Positions 1 to 8,542 of a DNA stretch of 64,000 nucleotides are shown here, one piece after another. Source of the stretch: Nonomuraea rhodomycinica (GTDB taxonomy: Bacteria; Actinomycetota; Actinomycetes; Streptosporangiales; Streptosporangiaceae). The stretch covers positions 1-64,000 of the forward strand of contig NZ_JABWGO010000004.1 of assembly GCF_013363995.1 (NCBI RefSeq). Direction: 5' to 3'. How positions within the stretch are numbered: the first letter of the stretch is position 1; each line of letters starts with the position of its first letter. A program made the translations under genes and the position numbers. The notes under the pieces were generated by a model that searched no databases, was not told the DNA's origin, and worked only from the letters and a program-made list of their open reading frames with translations.

Positions 1-108
1 GCCACCACCCACGGCCGCATCAGCAACGCCCTCAAGAACGACGGCGCCCCCGAGCTCGACATCCACGCCACCACCTCCCACGGCGACATCACCGCCCGCA
101 GCCTGTGA
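1..108 (+). CDS. C-terminal end of a DUF4097-like beta-strand repeat protein (partial)
   Basis: Only the last 35 codons are inside the window; frame 1 is open from base 1 to a TGA at 106-108. The visible residues contain two short blocks of the type T-T-x-G-x-I (ATTHGRISNAL and ATTSHGDITARSL), the repeating beta-strand pattern of DUF4097/DUF4098 family proteins, which form a right-handed beta-helix-like fold. The function of the family is not established. The gene ends 13 bp before a strong hairpin and faces the convergent ABC exporter gene. The family call rests on a very short stretch and is tentative; that this is the true 3' end of a coding region is more certain because of the terminator that follows. 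Confidence 0.5.
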   Translation, partial: ATTHGRISNALKNDGAPELDIHATTSHGDITARSL

Positions 109-120
109 CCCGCGCCAGGT

Positions 121-150
121 GGCCGGGGACCGTTGTCACGGTCCCCGGCC
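121..150. terminator. Bidirectional hairpin terminator between convergent genes
   Basis: A perfect inverted repeat: 13-base arm GGCCGGGGACCGT at 121-133, loop TGTC, complementary arm ACGGTCCCCGGCC at 138-150. It sits between the 3' ends of the plus-strand partial gene (stop at 108) and the minus-strand ABC exporter (stop at 180), so it can serve both. There is no U-tract, which is usual for actinomycete terminators. Confidence 0.8.
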
Positions 151-179
151 AGGAAGGCGTGTCGTCACGGCGGGAGAAC

Positions 180-2045
180 TCACATCTGATAGGCCGCGGC
201 CTGCAGCAGATACAGATCCGCGTACAGGCCGTTCAGCGCCATCAGACTCGCGTGATCCCCCGACTCGACGATGACGCCGTGGTCGAGGACGTAGATGCGG
301 TCGGCGTAGCGGACGGATGCCAGCCGGTGCGTGATCAGCAGCACCGTGCGCCCCCCGGAGTGGTCGCGGATGCGCTCGAAGAGGGCGTGCTCGGCCCGGG
401 CGTCGAGCGCCGCCGTCGGCTCGTCGCAGATGAGCAGCTCGGCGTCGCGGTGGAAGCCGCGGGCCACGGCGATGCGCTGCCACTGCCCGCCCGACAGCTC
501 CTGGCCGTCCTTGAAGCGCCGGTCGAGCAGGGTGCGGTAGCCGTGGGGCAGCTCGTCGATCACCTCGGCGGCCCCGGCGACCGAGGCGGCGGCGTGCAGG
601 GCGGGCTCGCCCCGGTCGGTGCCCATCGTGATGTTGTAGCGGGCCGTGAGGGGCCAGCGCGTGTGGTCCTGGGCGATGACGGTGACGCGTTCCCTGACCG
701 CCCCGGGGCTGACGTGGCGCAGGTCGACGTCGTCCCAGAGGACGGCGCCCGAGTCGGGCTCGTAGAGGCCGGCGAGGATCTTGGACAGGGTGGTCTTGCC
801 GGAGCCGTTCTCGCCGACGAACGCGATGACCTCGCCCCGCTTGATCTCCAGGGACACCCCGTTGAGCGCGGGCGTGCCGGTGCCCGGGTAGGTGAAGGCG
901 ACGTCGCGCACGCTGATCCGCTCGAAGCGTTCGGGCGGCGCGGCCGGGCGCGGGCCGGTCAGGCGGCGCTCGGCGTCGGCGCAGAACTCCAGGAAGTCGG
1001 TGAAGTACAGGCCGTTCTCGTAGAGCCGGTTGGTGGCGTACAGGAGCTGGGTCAGGGCGCTCTGCCCGGTCCGGATGGCGAGCACGGCGGTGCCGGCGAC
1101 GGCCAGCGGGATCGCCCCGAGGGCCAGCAGGACGCCGAGCGCGACGTAGACCAGGCCGCTGCCGAGCCCGCCCAGCGCCTCGCCGCCGACCCTGGCCAGG
1201 GCCTCCCGCCGGGCCAGCCGGAGCAGCACCTCCTGCTCGGCCCGGGCCACCGCGTCGTACATGCGCAGCAGGAAGCCGCGCATGGTGAACGAGCGGACCT
1301 CGGCCGCCGGGGAGCGGTCGGCGAGCAGGTCGGCGATGATCCACTTGCGCCGGCGGACCGGGATGAGGGAGTTCATCGTCGAGTAGCGCATGCGGGCGCC
1401 ACGCACGGCCGCCCACGCGTCGGGCAGCACGGCCAGCAGCAGGAGCGGCAGCAGCACCGGGTGGAGCACGCCGAGCACGCCGGCCACGGCGACGATGCCG
1501 ACGGCGGCGGTCACGACGTCGATGGCCGACCACACCACGCTGTCGGCCATGTCGACGCCGCGCGACGAGGCCCGCTGGAGCGAGTCGTGGAAGTCGGGGT
1601 CGTCGTAGGCCACGAGCTCGACGCTGCTGGTCAGCCCGTAGAGGCGCTGCTCGGACTCGCGGCTGATCTGCGGGCCCAGGCGTGCCTGCGCCCAGCCGGC
1701 CCCGGCCTGCACGGCCGTGCGCAGGGCCGCCGCCGCGCCGACGAGCGCGAGGCTGGGCAGCGCCGCCCGCAACCGCTCGGGGGTGGGGCCCTGCTCGAAC
1801 AGCGCTGTCAGGACCCCGGTCGTGGCCAGCAGCCCGAACGCGGTGAAGACGCCGCCGAGGATCTGCAGGACCATCGTGATCGCCGTGTCGCGCCGGCTGG
1901 CCCGCCACGCCATGGCCAGGGCCTGGCGGACGAGCGAGGGTAACCGGCGGGCGATCGTGAGAAAGCCCACCTGGTTCATGGTGTCGGAGTGGGCGTACCA
2001 GTCGGCGGTGGAGACCTCGCCGAGTTCCAGGGGCTCGTCCGGCAT
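180..2045 (-). CDS. Fused permease/ATPase ABC exporter (half transporter)
   Basis: A 621-residue half transporter of the exporter (ABCB-like) type, expected to dimerise in the cytoplasmic membrane and export a small molecule or peptide. Membrane segments lie at about 55-110, 165-207 and 290-325, and the nucleotide-binding domain fills 375-610. The latter has Walker A GENGSGKTT at about 411-419, the signature LSGGQWQR at about 517-524, Walker B LLICDEPT at about 537 and the H-loop ITHR at about 571. Length is normal for the family. The start ATG at 2045 has only a weak GGGAA upstream; ATG at codon 23 is an alternative. It is single-copy, divergent from the sugar transporter at 2263 and not obviously part of that operon. 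The substrate cannot be read from the sequence. The fold and class are secure, the cargo is not. Confidence 0.9.
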   Translation of the reverse strand: MPDEPLELGEVSTADWYAHSDTMNQVGFLTIARRLPSLVRQALAMAWRASRRDTAITMVLQILGGVFTAFGLLATTGVLTALFEQGPTPERLRAALPSLALVGAAAALRTAVQAGAGWAQARLGPQISRESEQRLYGLTSSVELVAYDDPDFHDSLQRASSRGVDMADSVVWSAIDVVTAAVGIVAVAGVLGVLHPVLLPLLLLAVLPDAWAAVRGARMRYSTMNSLIPVRRRKWIIADLLADRSPAAEVRSFTMRGFLLRMYDAVARAEQEVLLRLARREALARVGGEALGGLGSGLVYVALGVLLALGAIPLAVAGTAVLAIRTGQSALTQLLYATNRLYENGLYFTDFLEFCADAERRLTGPRPAAPPERFERISVRDVAFTYPGTGTPALNGVSLEIKRGEVIAFVGENGSGKTTLSKILAGLYEPDSGAVLWDDVDLRHVSPGAVRERVTVIAQDHTRWPLTARYNITMGTDRGEPALHAAASVAGAAEVIDELPHGYRTLLDRRFKDGQELSGGQWQRIAVARGFHRDAELLICDEPTAALDARAEHALFERIRDHSGGRTVLLITHRLASVRYADRIYVLDHGVIVESGDHASLMALNGLYADLYLLQAAAYQM

Positions 2046-2195
2046 GTAGTGAGTGTTCCCGCGGGAGCCGGCACTTTCCCCTCTGGGAGGCCAGGCCGGT
2101 GAATCGCGTCGTGTTCCTCATGGTCCGGACGGGTATGCGGAGCTGTTACCGCGCACGCCTTGACGGCTCGGAGGCCGAAGTGGGTTGATGCCTTC

Positions 2196-2209
2196 TGACA
2201 ACGTTGTCA
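2196..2209. promoter_or_regulatory. LacI-family operator upstream of the CUT1 sugar transporter
   Basis: TGACAACGTTGTCA is a perfect 14-bp palindrome with the central CG typical of LacI-family operators. It lies 53 bp upstream of the start of the binding-protein gene at 2263, where a repressor would cover the promoter. Its 12-bp core, GACAACGTTGTC, occurs again at 17977-17988 in front of the LacI regulator at 16966-17964, which is therefore the best candidate for the protein that binds here. Confidence 0.75.
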
Positions 2210-2262
2210 ATCAGGCGGCGTCGTCGACACGCGTTCTCGGGGGTTTCTCGAAGGGACGGTGC

Positions 2263-3564
2263 ATGATGCGGCGTAGGTGGACAACCACCGTCGCGATCAC
2301 TTTGGCGAGCGTGCTCACCCTCGCGGCCTGCGGCGGCAGCGGCGGGGGCCAGGGGGCGCAGCCCTCCTCGGGAGGGGGTGACGCCAAGAAACAGGTCGAG
2401 GTCTTCTCCTGGTGGACGGGGCCGGGAGAGGCCGACGGGCTCAAGGCGATGCGGCAGATCTTCGAGCAGAAGAACCCGTCGTACACGTTCTTCGACGCGG
2501 CGGTCGCGGGCGGCTCGGGCGACAAGGCCAAGGCGCTGCTGCAGTCGAAGCTCCAGGCGGACACCCCGCCCGACACCTTCCAGGGTCACGCGGGCGCCGA
2601 GCTGCAGGGCTACATCAAGGCCGGTGACCTGGAGGACCTCAACTTCCTCTACGACGAGCTGAAGCTGCGCGACGTGTTCCCGGCGCAGCTGGTCGACCAG
2701 ATCAGCGTCCAGGGCAAGGTCTACTCGGTGCCGGTGAACATCCACCGCTCGAACGTCCTGTGGTTCAACCCGTCGGTGCTGAAGGAGGCCGGCATCGCGG
2801 GCGCGCCCAAGACGCTGGAGGAGTTCGTCGCCGACCTGGGCAAGGTCAAGGCCAAGGGCAAGATCCCGCTGTCGATCGGCTCCGAGTGGACGGTGACCCA
2901 CCTGCTGGAGAGCGTCCTGCTCGGCTCGCTCGGCACGGACGCCTACAACGCGCTGTTCAAGCCGGGCGCCGACTGGAGCTCCCCGCAGGTCACCAAGGCC
3001 CTGGAGACGTTCAAGACGATCCTGTCGTACGCGGGCGACCCGCAGGACGACTGGCAGCCCGCGGCCAAGCAGGTCGCCGACGGCGAGGCCGCGTTCAACA
3101 TCATGGGCGACTGGGCGTACGGCTACTTCCACAACCCGCCGGAGGGCGGCCTGGGCAAGACCTCGAAGACCGACTTCGACTGGGCGCCCTCGCCCGGCAC
3201 CGAGGGCACCTACCTGTGGCTGTCCGACAGCTTCACCCTGCCCAAGGGCGCCAAGAACCGTGACGGCGCCGTCGCCTGGCTCAAGGTCGCGGCCAGCAAG
3301 GAGGGCCAGGACGCCTTCAACCCGAAGAAGGGCTCCATCCCGGCGCGCAAGGACGCCGACCAGTCGCTCTACACCGACTACCTGGCCGACGCCCTGAAGG
3401 ACTGGTCGAGCGACAAGCTGGCCGGCTCCATCCAGCACGGCGTGTCCGTGAACCAGCCGTGGCTGGCCGCGATCACCGAGGCGGTCGGGCTGTTCATCGG
3501 CAGCAAGGACGTGGCCGCGCTGCAGAAGGCGCTGGCCGACGCCGCCAAGGCGAACGCCCAGTGA
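2263..3564 (+). CDS. Carbohydrate ABC transporter substrate-binding lipoprotein (CUT1 type)
   Basis: A 433-residue extracellular binding protein that should capture a sugar and deliver it to the two permeases downstream. The N-terminus has a short positive stretch, a hydrophobic core and a lipobox L-A-A-C with the lipidated Cys at residue 23, then a Gly/Ser/Gln linker. The mature part begins with the VEVFSWWTGPGEADG block typical of the glucose/mannose-type MalE-like group of family 1 solute-binding proteins. I start the gene at ATG 2263 because it has AAGGGA 7 nt upstream; an in-frame ATG at 2185 would place the operator inside the gene. It is the first gene of a three-gene operon without an ATPase gene, so a shared MsiK-like ATPase elsewhere is likely. 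The sugar cannot be assigned. Confidence 0.92.
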   Translation: MMRRRWTTTVAITLASVLTLAACGGSGGGQGAQPSSGGGDAKKQVEVFSWWTGPGEADGLKAMRQIFEQKNPSYTFFDAAVAGGSGDKAKALLQSKLQADTPPDTFQGHAGAELQGYIKAGDLEDLNFLYDELKLRDVFPAQLVDQISVQGKVYSVPVNIHRSNVLWFNPSVLKEAGIAGAPKTLEEFVADLGKVKAKGKIPLSIGSEWTVTHLLESVLLGSLGTDAYNALFKPGADWSSPQVTKALETFKTILSYAGDPQDDWQPAAKQVADGEAAFNIMGDWAYGYFHNPPEGGLGKTSKTDFDWAPSPGTEGTYLWLSDSFTLPKGAKNRDGAVAWLKVAASKEGQDAFNPKKGSIPARKDADQSLYTDYLADALKDWSSDKLAGSIQHGVSVNQPWLAAITEAVGLFIGSKDVAALQKALADAAKANAQ

Positions 3565-3634
3565 GCCGCGGGCCCGGCGGGCGCCCCTGCGGCGCCCGCC
3601 GCGCCTCCCGGATGACGTTCTGGAGGGATTCGCC

Positions 3635-4516
3635 GTGAGGCGGGCACGCACCTGGCTGCCGGGCCTGCTCCTGGTCGCGCCGTCGATCGTGGCGATCGGC
3701 GTGTTCGTGTACGGGATGCTGGGCTGGAACTTCCGGCTGGCCATGACGGACAAGCACGACGAGGTGTCCGAGGGGAAGTTCGTCGGGCTGGACAACTTCG
3801 CCGGCATCTGGGACCTGCCCAGATGGCACCTGTCGGTCAATCACGCGATCATGTTCACGGTCGTGTTCGTGCTGGGCGCGCTGGTGCTCGGCTGGTTCCT
3901 CGCCTTCCTCATGGAGAAGGGCATCCGTGGGGAGGGCACGTTCCGGGCGATCTACCTGTTCCCGATGGCCATCTCGTTCGTCGCCACCGGCATCGTGTGG
4001 CGGTGGCTGATGAACTCGGGCATGGGGGAGCGGGCGGTCGGGCTGAACCGGCTGTTCGACGCGATCGGGCTGCCGCAGTGGCAGTGGTTCCGGGATCCCG
4101 ACTGGGGCATGGCCGCGATGGCATTACCGGCAATCTGGCAAATGTCGGGATATGTCATGGCGTTGTTCCTGGCGGGCTTCCGGGGCGTCCCGGAGGAGCT
4201 GCGCGAGGCGGCGCGGGTGGACGGCTGCGGCGAGTGGGGCGTCTACCGGCACGTGGTGCTGCCGCTGCTGCGCCCGGTGACGCTCTCGGCGCTGATCATC
4301 CTCGGGCACATCTCGCTGAAGGTGTTCGACCTGATCGTGGCGGTCTCCGGCAAGCAGATCATCACGGACGTGCCGGCGGTGTTCATGTGGGTGGCGGTCT
4401 TCGACTCCCACGACCCGGCCAAGGGCGCCACCATCGCCTCGTACATCGTGCTGAGCGTCGCGATCTTCGTCATCCCGTACCTGGTCTGGTCCGTGCGCAA
4501 GGAGAGGCGGTCATGA
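3635..4516 (+). CDS. Sugar ABC transporter permease, MalF-like
   Basis: A 293-residue inner-membrane permease of the binding-protein-dependent family, with six predicted hydrophobic segments. The cytoplasmic EAA loop, near residues 185-215, reads E-E-L-R-E-A-A-R-V-D-G followed by a conserved L-P-L-L-R-P; this is where the ATPase docks. The gene starts with GTG at 3635 behind a good GGAGGG site. It is 70 bp after the binding-protein gene and overlaps the next permease by four bases (ATGA), so the two permeases are translationally coupled. Together with the neighbours it forms a CUT1 importer. Codon use and GC match the surroundings except for a short AT-richer stretch near 4120-4160 that does not interrupt the frame. 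Confidence 0.93.
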   Translation: MRRARTWLPGLLLVAPSIVAIGVFVYGMLGWNFRLAMTDKHDEVSEGKFVGLDNFAGIWDLPRWHLSVNHAIMFTVVFVLGALVLGWFLAFLMEKGIRGEGTFRAIYLFPMAISFVATGIVWRWLMNSGMGERAVGLNRLFDAIGLPQWQWFRDPDWGMAAMALPAIWQMSGYVMALFLAGFRGVPEELREAARVDGCGEWGVYRHVVLPLLRPVTLSALIILGHISLKVFDLIVAVSGKQIITDVPAVFMWVAVFDSHDPAKGATIASYIVLSVAIFVIPYLVWSVRKERRS

Positions 4517-5370
4517 CGGCGGTCGCCGCGCGGGGGCGGGTGTCGACCGGGGCGCGGCTGGTGATCCTGGTCGCGTTCGTGGTGGTCTTCCTGATCCCCG
4601 TGTACGTCCTGCTGGTCACCAGCTTCAAGCCGCTCACCGAGGCCGACCCCGGCCAGGCGTGGAACCTGCCGGGCACCTGGACCACCGAGGCGTGGCGGGT
4701 CGCCTGGGAGAAGCTGGCGCCCGGCCTGTGGAACAGCGTGCTGCTGGCCGTCCCCGGGTCGCTGCTGTCGTGCGCCCTCGGGTCGATGAACGGCTACGTG
4801 CTGTCGAAGTGGCGCTTCCCGGGCGCGGACGTGCTGTTCACGCTGTTCCTGTTCGGCATGTTCATCCCGTACCAGGGCGTGATGATCCCGCTGGTGCAGC
4901 TCCTCGTCGGCCTCAACGAGCTGACCGGGCTGCAGGGCGTCTTCTACGGCGGCATCCCCGGCCTCGTGCTCGCGCACGTGGTGTACGGCATCCCGATCTG
5001 CACGCTGATCTTCCGCAACTACTACGTCACGATCCCCGACGAGCTGATCGAGGCCTCCCGGGTGGACGGCGCCGGCATGCTGCGGACGTACTGGTCCGTG
5101 GTGCTGCCGGTCTCCGCGCCGGCCATCGCCGTGGTGGTCATCTGGCAGTTCACGTCGCTGTGGAACGACTTCCTGTTCGCGGTGTTCCTCACGGGGCCGC
5201 AGAGCTGGCCGGCCACGGTGATGCTGAACAACATCGCCGGCGCGCAGGCCACGCCGTACAGCCAGCAGATGGCCGCGGCGATCCTGTCGTCCATCCCCAC
5301 CATGCTCATCTACGTGCTGCTGGGCCGCTTCTTCATGCGCGGCCTCATGGCGGGGGCGCTCAAGGGCTGA
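4513..5370 (+). CDS. Sugar ABC transporter permease, MalG-like
   Basis: A 285-residue permease, partner of the MalF-like protein encoded just upstream. It has an N-terminal membrane segment (about 12-35), five further hydrophobic segments, and the EAA loop D-E-L-I-E-A-S-R-V-D-G with a following L-P-V-S-A-P at about residues 175-200. I choose ATG 4513 as start because it overlaps the upstream stop in an ATGA junction; the longer open frame upstream is antisense-type noise. It is the last gene of the operon and is followed within 3 bp by a strong terminator hairpin. The heterodimeric membrane domain plus a shared ATPase would import the sugar recognised by the lipoprotein. Confidence 0.93.
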   Translation: MTAVAARGRVSTGARLVILVAFVVVFLIPVYVLLVTSFKPLTEADPGQAWNLPGTWTTEAWRVAWEKLAPGLWNSVLLAVPGSLLSCALGSMNGYVLSKWRFPGADVLFTLFLFGMFIPYQGVMIPLVQLLVGLNELTGLQGVFYGGIPGLVLAHVVYGIPICTLIFRNYYVTIPDELIEASRVDGAGMLRTYWSVVLPVSAPAIAVVVIWQFTSLWNDFLFAVFLTGPQSWPATVMLNNIAGAQATPYSQQMAAAILSSIPTMLIYVLLGRFFMRGLMAGALKG

Positions 5371-5372
5371 CC

Positions 5373-5404
5373 GTGTCCCCGCTCCGGAGAAGGAGCGGGG
5401 ACAC
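5373..5404. terminator. Terminator after the CUT1 operon, shared with convergent operon
   Basis: Perfect 13-base arms GTGTCCCCGCTCC (5373-5385) and GGAGCGGGGACAC (5392-5404) with a 6-base loop. It lies 2 bp behind the stop of the MalG-like gene and 8 bp before the end of the convergent dehydrogenase gene, so it can terminate both transcripts. Confidence 0.85.
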
Positions 5405-5411
5405 CGGGCCG

Positions 5412-6434
5412 TCAGGACGTGGCGAACGACGGGTTCGCGCAGTGGGCCAGGGCCTCGCCGCGCACGTAACGCGCGACGTCGGCCGCCACGATCCGGGCCG
5501 CCTTCATCGCCGTCTCCTTGCTGGCGCCCGCCAGGTGCGGGGTCATCACCAGGTTGGGCGTGGTCAGCAGGCGCGACCCGGCCGGGATCGGCTCCTCGGG
5601 GAAGACGTCCAGGGCGGCGCCGAACAGGTGACCGGACTCCAGCGCGTCGCACAGGGCGTCGTAGTCGAGCAGCGCCCCCCGCGCGCAGTTGACCAGCACC
5701 GACCCGGCGGGCATCAGCGCGATCTGCGCCGCGCCGATCATTCCGGTGGTCTCGGGCGTGGCCCGCGCGTGCAGCGACACGAAACGCGAGCGCGACAGCA
5801 GCTCCGCCAGCTCCACCTTGCCGGGCACGTCGTCCACGTACGGGTCGTACACCAGCACCTCGGCGCCGAACCCTTCCAGCATGCGGCTCACGCGCCGCCC
5901 GATCGCGCCGTAGCCGACCAGGCCGACCGTGCTGCCCTCCAGCTCCGGCCCGACCATGTCGTAGCGGTAGTAGTCGCCCCGCCACACACCCCCGGCCAGG
6001 TCGGCGTGCGTCTGCGGGACCCGGCGGGTGGCGGCGAGCAGCAGCGCCAGCGTGTGCTCGGCCGTGGCCACGGCGTTGCGGCCGGGCGCGAACGTGACGG
6101 CCACGCCCGCCTCGGTGGCGGCCTCCAGGTTGGCGTTGACGGGGCCGCCCCGGCTGACGCAGAACAGCCGCAGGGCGGGGCTGGCGTCGAGCACGCGCCG
6201 GGTCAGCGGCGCCATCTGCGTGACGCACACCTCCACGTCGCGCAGCGCCTCGATCAGCTCGTCCTCCACGTCGGAGGCCTCTTTCACCTCGCCCACCGGG
6301 CCGAACGGGACGACCGGCCACGGCAGCGTCAGCTCGCGGATGTCCAGATCGCCGGGCACCTCGCGCTGGAGCGCGTCGATGAGCAGGCTGTTCTTCACGA
6401 AGTGGTCGCCCGCGGCGAGGACTCGGATGGTCAA
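5412..6434 (-). CDS. D-isomer-specific 2-hydroxyacid dehydrogenase
   Basis: A 340-residue NAD(P)-dependent dehydrogenase of the phosphoglycerate/erythronate-4-phosphate dehydrogenase superfamily. The Rossmann motif G-Y-G-A-I-G is at about 174-179, followed by an acidic residue at the end of the next strand (VYDP), which suggests NAD preference. The catalytic triad is present: Arg in N-C-A-R-G at about 252, Glu in F-P-E-E-P at about 281 and His in T-P-H-L-A-G at about 300. The start is TTG 6434, overlapping the stop of the phosphatase gene by four bases (TTGA). It is the last gene of the minus-strand sugar operon. It probably oxidises or reduces a 2-hydroxy/2-keto acid formed from the imported sugar; the exact substrate is unknown. 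Confidence 0.88.
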   Translation of the reverse strand: MTIRVLAAGDHFVKNSLLIDALQREVPGDLDIRELTLPWPVVPFGPVGEVKEASDVEDELIEALRDVEVCVTQMAPLTRRVLDASPALRLFCVSRGGPVNANLEAATEAGVAVTFAPGRNAVATAEHTLALLLAATRRVPQTHADLAGGVWRGDYYRYDMVGPELEGSTVGLVGYGAIGRRVSRMLEGFGAEVLVYDPYVDDVPGKVELAELLSRSRFVSLHARATPETTGMIGAAQIALMPAGSVLVNCARGALLDYDALCDALESGHLFGAALDVFPEEPIPAGSRLLTTPNLVMTPHLAGASKETAMKAARIVAADVARYVRGEALAHCANPSFATS

Positions 6435-7045
6435 CGGTCGGCTCCAATCGGAGAGTTGAACTGCAGCATGGCGACCTGCCCGTCCCGCAGGCGCAGCTCG
6501 GTGACGGCGCAGTTGCCCAGGCTGGGGAACAGCCGGCGGTAGGAGCCGAGCGGCACCCCGATCAGCCGGCACAGGGCGAGCCTGATGGCGGTCGTGTGGG
6601 CCACCACCAGCACCCGGCCGTCCGGCTGGGCGGCGCGCACGTCCTCCAGCGCGGCCACGAACCTGTCGGCCACGGCGGCCGGGTCCTCGCCGCCGGGCAG
6701 CGGGTGCGCGGCGGGGTCGGCCTCGAACGCGGCGCGCGCCTCGGGGAAGCGCTCGTGCATCTCGGCCGAGGTCAGGCCGTCCCCCTGGCCGAAGTCGATC
6801 TCGCGCAGCCGCTCGTCCACGCGCAGCTCCACGCCGGCGGCCTCGGCGCTCGGCGTGGCGGTGATCACGGCCCGGCTGAGCGGCGAGGCCCAGACGCCGG
6901 TCAGCCCGGCGGTGGCGGCCCAGGAGGCCAGCTCGCCGGCCTGCTCGCGGCCGCGCGCGGTCAGCGCGACGTCGCTGAGTCCGGCGTAGCGGTTCTCGGC
7001 GTGCCAGACGGTCTCGCCGTGACGCACCAGAACGAGCCGAGTCAA
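6431..7045 (-). CDS. Histidine phosphatase family protein (phosphoglycerate mutase-like)
   Basis: A 204-residue member of the histidine phosphatase superfamily. The phosphoryl-accepting L-V-R-H-G-E motif is at residues 6-11, an Arg follows in the S-P-L-S-R stretch near 58, and the second catalytic His is in V-V-A-H at about 150. The acidic pair expected between them is present around D-F-G-Q-G-D. Start is TTG 7045 with GAGGAG upstream and a four-base overlap with the preceding kinase stop; the next gene overlaps its stop in the same way, so the three are tightly coupled. Sitting between kinases and a dehydrogenase, it may remove phosphate from a sugar-acid phosphate or act as a repair enzyme. 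Cobalamin or mutase roles cannot be excluded. Confidence 0.85.
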   Translation of the reverse strand: MTRLVLVRHGETVWHAENRYAGLSDVALTARGREQAGELASWAATAGLTGVWASPLSRAVITATPSAEAAGVELRVDERLREIDFGQGDGLTSAEMHERFPEARAAFEADPAAHPLPGGEDPAAVADRFVAALEDVRAAQPDGRVLVVAHTTAIRLALCRLIGVPLGSYRRLFPSLGNCAVTELRLRDGQVAMLQFNSPIGADR

Positions 7046-8493
7046 TGGGTGCTCCTCTTGCGGGCGTGGGCGGCGGCCGTGGCGGGCAGCCAGCCGCGGG
7101 TCTCCAGTTCGCCGACGAAGCGCAGGTAGTGCTCGCGCAGGTCGTCGCCGCCGTCCGGGTGGACGATCTCGCGGGTGCGGACCATCCCGTCCGTGGCGCC
7201 GGGGCCGGCCGCCAGGGCCGCCATGCCGAGCGCGGGCTCGGCGTTCTCCCGCAGGGTCACGGGACGGCCGAGGACGCCCGCGCGCAGCCGGTTCCAGTAG
7301 GCGCTCCTGGTGGCGCCGCCGGTCAGGATGATCTCGCCGTCGACGGGGGCGCCGAGCAGGTCGAGGTAGTCGAAGCAGAGCCGCTCGACGTACGCGGCGC
7401 CGCGCAGGATCGCGGCGTAGCGGTCGACGTCGTCGGCCACCTCGCCGAGCGTGAAGCTCTCCGCCTCCGGCGCGGCGAACGGGAACCGCTCGCCGCGCGA
7501 GACCAGCGGGTAGATGGTCGCGGCCGGTTCCCGGCCGCCGGGGCCGAAGCGGCGGGCGGCCTCCGCCGCGAGCGCGTCGAGGTCGCGGCCCGGCAGGTCG
7601 CGCGCCAGCACCCCGGCGCCGGTGCTGGACGCGCCGCCGGGCAGCCAGGAGCCGTCGGGCGCCCGATGGGAGTAGACGACGCCGAGCGGGTCGTGGACCA
7701 GCTCGGGGGTGACGCCCTTGAGGACGAGCGTCGTGCCCATCACGGAGTTCCAGCTCCCCGGCCGCAGGGCACCCGCGCCGAGCTGGGCGGCGCATCCGTC
7801 GGTGGTGCCGGCGACGATCGGGGTGCCCTCCGGGATGCCGGTCTCCTCGGCCGCCTGGGCGCACACCTGGCCGATCACGGTGCCCGGCCGCACGACCGGG
7901 GACAGCATCGCGGCGGGCACGCCGAGCGCGTCGAGCACGTCGTACGGCCAGCGCTCCTCGACGAGGTCCACGCCGGTCTTCAGCGCGTTGCTCAGGTCGG
8001 TGGCGACCTCGCGGCCGGCCAGGCGACGGTTGACGAAGTCGTTCTGGTGGGAAAGCCGGGCGCCCTCCGGGGCGTCGCGCAGCAGCCACAGCAGCTTGGG
8101 CAGCGCCCAGGTGGCCTGCATGCGCCGGTAGCCGAGCTTCTCCCACACGTGGGCGCCCGCCGCGTTGACCCGGTCCACCTCGCCGGCGGCGCGGCGGTCG
8201 TCGTACATGAGGCCGGGCGTCAGCGGGCGGCCCGCCCGGTCGGCGAGCAGGATCGTGCCGGAGGTGGCGTCCACGGCCACGCCCCTGACCCGTTCGGGCG
8301 CGACGCCGTCCAGCGCCTCGCGGGTGGCCGCGGCCAGCTCCTCCCACCACTGCTCGGGGTCCTGCTCGTGCCGGGGCCCGTCGCGGCGGCTGGTCAGCGA
8401 CCGGCTCGCCGCGCCGAGCACCTGCCCGTCGGCGGCCACGGCCATCGCCCGCACGCTCTGCGTTCCGAGGTCGACGCCGATCCACACGCTCAT
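7042..8493 (-). CDS. FGGY-family carbohydrate kinase (xylulokinase-like)
   Basis: A 483-residue sugar kinase of the FGGY family, which transfers phosphate from ATP to a pentulose, polyol or related sugar. The N-terminal phosphate-1 motif D-L-G-T-Q-S is at about 8-13, the second domain begins with the adenosine-binding T-T-D-G-C block and later shows the L-T-G-G-A motif near 420. Start ATG 8493 has GGGGAG 6 nt upstream. It follows a second, clearly different FGGY kinase after a 49-bp gap rich in ATGACGGGC-type repeats, and it overlaps the phosphatase gene by four bases. Which of the two kinases acts first in the pathway cannot be told. Confidence 0.9.
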   Translation of the reverse strand: MSVWIGVDLGTQSVRAMAVAADGQVLGAASRSLTSRRDGPRHEQDPEQWWEELAAATREALDGVAPERVRGVAVDATSGTILLADRAGRPLTPGLMYDDRRAAGEVDRVNAAGAHVWEKLGYRRMQATWALPKLLWLLRDAPEGARLSHQNDFVNRRLAGREVATDLSNALKTGVDLVEERWPYDVLDALGVPAAMLSPVVRPGTVIGQVCAQAAEETGIPEGTPIVAGTTDGCAAQLGAGALRPGSWNSVMGTTLVLKGVTPELVHDPLGVVYSHRAPDGSWLPGGASSTGAGVLARDLPGRDLDALAAEAARRFGPGGREPAATIYPLVSRGERFPFAAPEAESFTLGEVADDVDRYAAILRGAAYVERLCFDYLDLLGAPVDGEIILTGGATRSAYWNRLRAGVLGRPVTLRENAEPALGMAALAAGPGATDGMVRTREIVHPDGGDDLREHYLRFVGELETRGWLPATAAAHARKRSTH

Positions 8494-8542
8494 GCCGTGC
8501 TCCCCGTCATGCCCGTCATGTCCGTCGTGGGGTGCGCCACCG

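Noticed and set aside
105..1943. A 612-codon plus-strand frame opposite the ABC exporter
   Set aside because: The minus strand encodes a complete ABC transporter with all ATPase motifs; the plus frame is its shadow.
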